DNA of 64,000 nucleotides, taken from positions 199,154-263,153 of the forward strand of contig JAKUCV010007782.1 in NCBI GenBank assembly GCA_028386065.3, read 5' to 3'. This DNA comes from Turnera subulata (lineage: Eukaryota; Streptophyta; Magnoliopsida; Malpighiales; Passifloraceae). Below, one piece after another: positions 57,605 to 64,000 of the stretch; position 1 is the stretch's first letter; each line of letters starts with the position of its first letter. The position numbers were made by a program, and so were the translations under genes. The notes below the pieces were generated by a model that had not been told where the DNA came from, made no database searches, and worked only from the letters and a program-made list of their open reading frames with translations.

Positions 57605-59563
57605 TCATAGCTTGCTCTTTGGAACCCCAACCGTTGCATCTCTGGACCTCTTTTCCACCGCCCGGGACATTTGCCTTACCTCATCTTTTGCGTAAGTACG
57701 AGGTTTTGTTAGCCATTGCCCTCCATCCACAACCATTGTCAATCCATTGACGAATTTTCCTAGCCAACCAAAAGAGAATATTAGATCCAAGTACCAGAGA
57801 GAGAACAGAGTAGAATGGAAGCAATCCTTGCACATTCACTAAACAAGAATCAAGTGAAATAATCCGGCATCAATCAGACATCGAAACAATGGTGAAAAGA
57901 AACAAAGAAACGTTTTCCCTTGGAAGACAAGGGAATACAAGAATAATATAAGGTTCGTATTGGAGCCATTATCAGCTCCAGATTGGAAAGCGTTTGTGTA
58001 ATACTAAGTAATAAGGTGCTCTGCTGCGAAAACTACGAAAGGGTCTGCTTTGAAGTTTGAACCACTGACCTGATGAACACTCTCTATACCAGGATAACAA
58101 GGCACAAAGAGCCAGTACTAACAGTGTCACCTGAAGTTCCTTCTAAGTTCCAAGTTCCAAGTTCCCAAGTTAGTTTTTAAGCCATGACAGGGAGAAAAAA
58201 GTGGTAATATTTAGAATATTTACAATCTTAGTTATAGGATGAAACATATTGACGATGGGAAAGCTTGAAAAAAATGGGCCATTCTCTCTGGTCTACAAAC
58301 TCCTTCTGATGTACAGAGAGTGCAGACAATCCATAATTTTTTGTTAAGACTTTTGATTTGAGGGGAAGATTGAACGCAGTTTTAAAGCTTTTACGGGCAA
58401 TAATGCATCTGCGCGAGCAAATGCAATGAACAAAGAGAAAACAAGAAATAATCAACAGAAGATCTATGATATGCTAACCTGCATCACATGCTAGATAGAG
58501 GGCAGCCATAGCTATATCCCATTTCTCCCCTAGTATAAACAGAGGCATACTCTCTATTGTTCTTCTTATCTCGGCAGGAGCAAGTTTAGTAAAACCAGGA
58601 GTGTCCCCAATATAACCTGGTGCAATTCCATTGACCCGAATGTCATAATCGGTTCCCCACTCCAATGCCAAGTTTCTTGTAAGACTATCAATTGCAGCCT
58701 GCAAGATCACAACGTTGAGAAGATGTTCAGCAAGTTTGAAATCACAAATTTCCAAAAAATTTTAAAACCAACCGACCGACCTTGGCAGCAGATACATGGA
58801 TTTGATACCACGATGCAGTAAGATGCAGAGTAGCGCTGATGTTAAGAATCAATCCACCAGAAGAAGAAGGGTCCTTCCCTTGACCCCCTTTCTTGAGATA
58901 CTTTAGAGCTTCATGACACATAGTAAAGGTGCCAAGGACATCTATATCCATTACTGCATAAAACAAACAAATAAAGCCCCACCCTTCAAAGTCATATCAT
59001 ATCTGCAGAAAAAAGTCAATCTTTGCTATAAAAACTACCTGTCTTAAACCCGTTGGGGCTTAAATCCTCGGCTGCCACAAGAAAATTTCCGGCTGCAGCA
59101 TTCACAAGAATATCAAGCCTACCAAAATGTTTCACAGTAGCTTCCACAACTCTGTTTGCATCTTCCTTCTTGCGAACATCTCCTTGTAGTCCTATTGCCT
59201 ACAATAAAAACCAACAAAACGGTTTGACCACACCAAGACTGATCTCCATAAACGAAACTTGTCAAGGAATCCATGAATGATACACCCATTTTTATCCCAT
59301 ATCATGCACCTAACAAGCACAAAATAAGCCTCGATCGGGGAGGAGGAGTACAATGAAGTAACACAGAAACTTACAGGGATGCCAAGGGATTGGAGCTCTG
59401 CTACAGCAGAGTCCAGAACTTGTTTGCGGCGACCCATGACAGCAATGGATGCTCCATGTTTGCCCAGCTGAAGTGATATCTCATACCCGATCCCTGAGCC
59501 TCCTCCGGTCAGTAAGGCCACCTTTCCCCTCAAAATATCCGCCTTGAACGGTGACTCCGCCAT
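57605..59563 (-). CDS. Peroxisomal 2,4-dienoyl-CoA reductase copy 3 (SDRB-like)
   Basis: Intact gene with five exons: 59563-59375, 59198-59039, 58953-58781, 58698-58479 and 57759-57605, giving 298 residues, the usual size. The motifs are those of copy 2 (TGGGSGIG, NAAAGNF, VSAAK in place of YxxxK). Exons 1-4 and their introns are close to copy 1. Exon 5 differs from both others (FVNGLTMVVDGGQWLTKPRT, then AKDEVRQMSRAVEKRSRD) but ends VGVPKSKL, so peroxisomal targeting is kept. The 8-bp insertion of copy 1 is absent. It is the best candidate for the ancestral functional gene of this pair. A G-rich tract lies about 110 bp upstream of the ATG (59673-59688). Confidence 0.9.
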
Positions 59564-59905
59564 TGACTTTTTCTGTTTCCAAACTGACTACTACAAATGC
59601 CTGTGGTCAATGTCTTAATTTAAATAGCGAGGTGAAGTGTACATACAAGCAATGATATTGGCGGCGGATTTAGGGGGGAGGGGAGGGGTTCCCCTATATA
59701 TATATATATATAGCATTAACTGTGATGGCGTTAGTATCAAAAAAAAACTGTGATGGCATGGCATGCATCAAAGAAGTGTTTTGGGGGTTAAGTGGTGCTG
59801 GGACATTCTTTGGCAACTGAAGTTTGAGTCTCATCAATGTCAATTTTTGGTTTTTAGGACAGTATATAGCGTTTTTTTTTTTAAAAGGATACAGTACATA
59901 CCTTT
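59564..59905. other. Promoter region of reductase copy 3
   Basis: Upstream region with a G-rich tract of three G runs (59673-59688), then a short TA repeat (59695-59712). It ends at the left target duplication of the adjacent retroposon. Confidence 0.5.
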
Positions 59906-60554
59906 TTTTTTTTGACCAAGGGGAAAATCATTTTATAGATCATAAAAAGGAGGTGGAAACATATGCAGAACATGATATAGCAGATACAAGATTTTTCTTA
60001 AGAAAATAGAGAAAAAGGCTACAAAGAGAGAAGAGGGGCAGTGCCCCGTAATGAGGTTCTGTCCAGTGACAGAATACAGCTCTGAGACGAGCAACTCGTC
60101 TCCAACCTCCTCGAGCCTAGAAGTAAACGCCGACCCACATGTCCGGGACGACAACCCATTAGTAGAACCGGAAACTGAAAGAGAAAACAAAGGCGCATAG
60201 ACTCCAACCCACAGGTCCGGGTAGATGTCAGCGCAGAGATCGGGGAAGACGAAGCCGCTGTCGCCTGTACTACAGAAGCCGGCACCTCCACAGCTACTGC
60301 TCCTCTTCAAACCCATCTCAAAAAACTAGATCTGGACCAGATCTAAAAGAAAAAAGTCAGATCTATAACAGATCTGTAGATAATATGCAAAAACTAAGAA
60401 GACAAAGCCAAGACAACAAGGAAGAGGGCTTGCCGACCGACCCAGGAGGAGCCGGGCGGTAGCCCTCATCCTTGTTGAAGAAGAGGATGGTGTTTGTTTT
60501 TAGAGAGAGTTGAGAGGAAATGAGTTTTTAGAGAGAGAGAACTTGAGGGCCTGT
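59906..60554 (-). mobile_element. Poly(A)-tailed retroposon, about 650 bp
   Basis: CAGTACATACCTTT occurs at 59892-59905 and again at 60555-60568, a 14-bp target duplication. Read on the minus strand the insert ends CCCCTTGGTC followed by an A-run, like plant LINE/SINE 3' ends. The body holds Ser/Cys-rich minus-strand frames without a recognised domain, so it is probably a non-autonomous element. Confidence 0.7.
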
Positions 60555-60647
60555 CAGTACATACCTTTATTACTGGGTGTGTTCACTTTTTATATATACT
60601 TGATTTTGAAATTGTCCATTTCATATACTTCAAATCGTTGTCATCCT

Positions 60648-63589
60648 CAGGTCAATGGAAGTCCTGTAGTAGTGATATAGAGGCTGTGCTTATTGATTAC
60701 TTTCAGGATCTTTTTTCTTCAAGTGGAAGTACTGGGGCAGAGCGAGTGCTTTCTTGTTTGGAGAGTAGAGTCACTGAATTGATGAATGAGGACCTTACTC
60801 GGGAGTTCACCCGGGAGGAAATTGAAGTGGCTCTGAAACAAATGCACCCGACCAAGGCACCTGGTCCTGACGGTATGCCGACCCTCTTCTACCAGCAATT
60901 TTGGGACATTCTAGGTAACAATGTCAGTAGTTTAGTTTTATCTCTTTTACATAGTAATAGTAGTTTTGCTTCTTTTAATTATTGCCCGTATCCCTAAGGT
61001 GTCAAACCCCTCCTCTTGTTCTCAGTTTCGTCCGATCAGTCTATGCAATGTTTTCTATAAAATTATTGCTAAGGTCCTAGCTAATAGACTGAAAGTTGTC
61101 CTTCCCTCCATTGTGAGTCTAAACCAAAGTGCCTTTGTTCCTGGCCGTCTAATCACTGATAATGCACTTTTGGCTTTTGAAATTTTTCACTCCATGCGTC
61201 AAAGGAAACGTGGTAGGAGCGGAGTGTTAGGATTAAAAATGGACATGAGTAAAGCCTACGATAGAGTTGAGTGGTCCTTTCTTGAGAGTGTTATGCGGAA
61301 GTTGGGCTTTTGTGACTGTTGGGTGTCTTTGATTATGAATTGTGTTAGCTCTGTGTCTTACTCTATCTTAATTAATGGCACCCCTAGTGCAAGTTTCCAG
61401 CCTACTAGAGGACTCAGACAGGGGGATCCACTTTCGCCATATCTTTTTCTTCTCTGTGCTGAGGCTTTTTCTGCTCTGATTTACGATGCCGAGAGGCGAG
61501 GTTTGATTTATGGTGTACAGGTTGCTCGTGGAGCCCCATCTATTAGCCATCTATTCTTTGCCGATGATTGCCTACTGTTCACCAGATCCACAATTGCAGA
61601 AGTAGAGGCTATTGTCAGTATTATCAGGGAATATGAAGAAGCATTAGGCCAACGCACCAACTTTGAGAAATCAGAATTCTCCCTAAGCCGAAATGTGGAT
61701 GAACAGTTTGCAATTCAAGTCCAGTTGAGGACACGAATTAAGGCAGTGGACCGATTTCAGAAGTACCTGGGTCTTCCCACGACGGTGGATCGTTCTAAGA
61801 AGGCTATCTTCAGTTCCATTCAGGATAGAGTGTGCAAGAAGCTTAGTGGCTGGAAGGAAACCACGTTGTCACGTGCAGACAAGGAGGTCTTTATCAAGAC
61901 GGTGGTACAAAGCATCCCAACCTATATTATGAGCAGCTTCCTCTTACCCAAAGCACTTGTGATGGGATAGAACGAGCAATCCGTAAGTTTTTGTGGGGCC
62001 ATGATACTGGTAGGAAGGGTCTATGTTGGATAGCGTGGGATAAGTTGTGTATGTCTAAGAGGCTGGGTGGATTGGGTTTCCGTAAGCTGGCTAAATTCAA
62101 CCTAGCTATGCTTGCTAAACAAGCTTGGCGCTTGCAAACAATGCCTAACTCCCTATTAGCTCAAGTCTTAAAAGCAAGGTACTATCGTCGTGGTGATTTC
62201 ATGCATGCACAGCTGGGGTATAGGCCTAATTATACGTGGAGGAGTATTGTCAAGGCAAGGGAAGCAATATATGGTGGGCTTAAATGGATAATAGGAAATG
62301 GTGAGCTAGTTAATGTCTGGTCCAACAGGAGGTTTGGAGATGGGGTGCTTGTTCCTGTGCTCAGTCATGGCGAAGTGTTGGATGCAAAGGAAAAGGTGAG
62401 TGAGTTAATTGATGGTGACACACGCTTCTGGAGGACTGATAGAATTAAAAAGTTGGTGGATCCACAACAGGCGGCTAGCATCTGTCAACTCCCACTTAGT
62501 TATCGACTCCCAACCGATACCATCTCGTGGCAATATACTAAGGAAGGAGTATACACGGTCCATAGTGGCTACCATTTTCTTATGACTGCGCGTGATGCTG
62601 CTCCCCCTAATCCCCCTGATAGTTTAGCTAGCTAGTGGCGTTGGATATGGTCTTTGATGCTCCCCCATAAGGTTCGCCTCTTCCTCTGGCGGCTCAGTCA
62701 CGATGCCCAAGCTACCCGGGAGAATTTGATTCATCGGAACATACATATACCGGTTACTTGCCCGCTGTGCTCTACTACTGCAGAGACTAGTATCCATTTA
62801 TTCAAGGAGTGTCCATGGTCTTCTCAGGTATGGCAATCTTCGAATATCCTATTGCCTGCTTCTACTGCTACTAGTCCACGCACATGGTTATCTGATTTGA
62901 AACTCCAGCTATATGAGCCAACTTTTAGCTTAGCAGTGACGAACCTTTGGGCAATCTGGAAAGCAAGAAATAATGTCGTCTTCAATGCCACCTTGGATTC
63001 TGCTGAAGGTACTGTACAAAGTGCCACTATTTGCTTCCAAAACTACAGACGGGAGAACACGAGCACCCCTGCTCATCCACTGCCTTCTACACGCCATGCT
63101 CAACCACGATGGCATCCACCTCCCATAGGCATCCTTAAGTTGAACACTGACGCTGCTTGCAACCCTCAAGGCTTGGGTCTTGGTGCTGTGTTTCGAAATT
63201 CTGAGGGGTTGATAAAGCTTTGTGGTTTTGCGAATATACCTGGTATATTTGATCCTTTAGCTGGGGAGGCCATGACAGCATTGAGGCGACTCCAACAAGC
63301 TCGACAGCGTGGTTTCCGTTCTATTCTTTAGGAGACGGATTGTCTTGTGCTTGTCAATGCTATCCGCAATAACTCCTTCCCACAAAACCAAGCAGGGCTT
63401 ATAATTCAAGACTTTGTCTCTCTTTTTTAGTATTTTGATGTTATTTCTTTTAAGCTTGTTAGACGCTCTGCCAATAGAGCAGCTCATCTTTTAGCGCACG
63501 AAGGAGCTCGTTCACCCAACACTTGTGTCTGGGCGGAAGATTCTCTTAAGTGTATTGATCACATTGTAACCTCTGAGTTTGATAGATAA
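60648..63589 (+). mobile_element. Degenerate LINE ORF2 (reverse transcriptase to RNase H)
   Basis: 5'-truncated non-LTR element. Plus-strand domains in order: HPTKAPGPDGMPTLFYQQFW (RT start), SQFRPISLCNVFYKIIAKVL, KMDMSKAYDRVEW, TRGLRQGDPLSPYLFLL, the catalytic LFFADDCLLFTR (FADD box), a zinc-binding RT end (VRLFLWRLSHDA, CPLCSTTAETSIHLFKECPW) and the RNase H domain (LKLNTDAACNPQG, ETDCLVLVNAI, RRSANRAAHLLAHEG). It is broken by a frameshift near 60985, one near 61968, and in-frame stops at about 62633, 63329 and 63428. It ends EFDR-stop. The endonuclease half is missing. A gypsy-type LTR begins four bases after its stop, so the 3' UTR and A-tail were separated from it. Confidence 0.85.
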
Positions 63590-63592
63590 TGC

Positions 63593-64000
63593 TGTAACAG
63601 CCCGGGTAAAAATTTTGGATTTTTACCGGACTGTAAAAGTCTATTTACTGTGATTTACTGTTGAATTAATCTTGGGTAATTAATTCAAGGTAAATCGGGA
63701 GTCGTTTTTCGAATCCGAGTGTTTTCCCGCGCTCGTGATTTTCACGTGAATTTTTCGGAACTAAGTTGGTATTTTTCGGGTTTCGGAATTTCTCAGAAAA
63801 TCACACCGGAAAATAACTAAGGAGGTATATGTTATTTTCTGGTCCGGATCGGATTCGCCCGTAATACGGACGAATCGTATTATTGATACTCACATGATCA
63901 ATAGTATTTTTTTTTCAGTTTATAAGGAGAAGAGCCGGGTGAAGAGAGGAGAAGAAAAAAAAAAAGAGAGAAAAAGAAAGAAAAGGAGAGAAAAGAAAAA
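63593..64000 (+). mobile_element. Gypsy-type LTR, truncated by the window end
   Basis: Starts TGTAACAGCCCGGG like the solo LTR at 26294 and follows it for about 300 bp, with substitutions. It then diverges into a purine-only tract (63925-64000). Its right end, target duplication and any internal coding region lie outside the window, so solo or full-length status is unknown. Confidence 0.8.

Noticed and set aside
59673..59688. G-quadruplex promoter element of reductase copy 3
   Set aside because: Only three clear G runs; a fourth is not close enough to support a strong call.

Overview
The window is nuclear DNA of a flowering plant, most likely a eudicot. The genes are intron-rich with GT-AG borders, and the encoded families are typical of plants. 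HINT2-like, B-sister MADS and polytopic membrane-protein genes occur together here. From memory, the Arabidopsis neighbours At1g31160, At1g31140 (GORDITA/AGL63) and At1g31130 correspond to them, so this looks like a conserved block stretched by later insertions. I cannot name the species.

Layout. 0-24 kb is gene-dense: HINT2-like HIT protein (+), ARAD1-like exostosin glycosyltransferase (-), an ankyrin/PGG membrane protein (-) whose first exon and promoter have a tandem truncated duplicate, kinetochore NUF2 (+), a MAPR/steroid-binding protein (+) and coatomer delta subunit (-). 25-39.5 kb is one decayed Ty1-copia element (216-bp LTRs, TSD TGTCT). It contains a 3.2-kb gypsy-type solo LTR (TSD CAAGG), a reverse-oriented LINE endonuclease fragment, and a gag-only LTR element (TSD GGTCC) that holds the 886-bp assembly gap. 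41.6-45.6 kb holds the MADS-box gene and an intronless polytopic membrane-protein gene. 46-59.6 kb holds three tandem copies of a peroxisomal 2,4-dienoyl-CoA reductase gene (SDRB/DECR type, all ending SKL), with duplicated spacers, a MITE and a poly(A)-ended inverted-repeat element. 60-64 kb is a retroposon, a degenerate LINE ORF2 and the start of another gypsy-type LTR.

The most unusual signal is structural. Each of the three nested LTR elements carries its own array of short palindromes or hairpins. The gag-only element has 20 copies of AACATCGATGTT (two with one changed base) in its LTR, paired at 21 bp inside a ~73-bp period, just upstream of a TATA-like box. The solo LTR has ten GGGAT-GTYN-ATCCC type hairpins, one with a compensatory stem change. 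The copia interior has at least twenty perfect stems whose five-base loops always end in A and are always closed by C-G, all in the sense orientation. I do not know a description of these arrays.

The ordinary genes do not form one pathway. They cover nucleotide hydrolysis, pectin arabinan synthesis, membrane signalling, mitosis, membrane steroid/heme binding, COPI transport, ovule/fruit transcription control and peroxisomal beta-oxidation of unsaturated fatty acids. Exon coordinates are my own splice-site reading; where given, the exon lengths sum to whole codons except where a frame break is stated.
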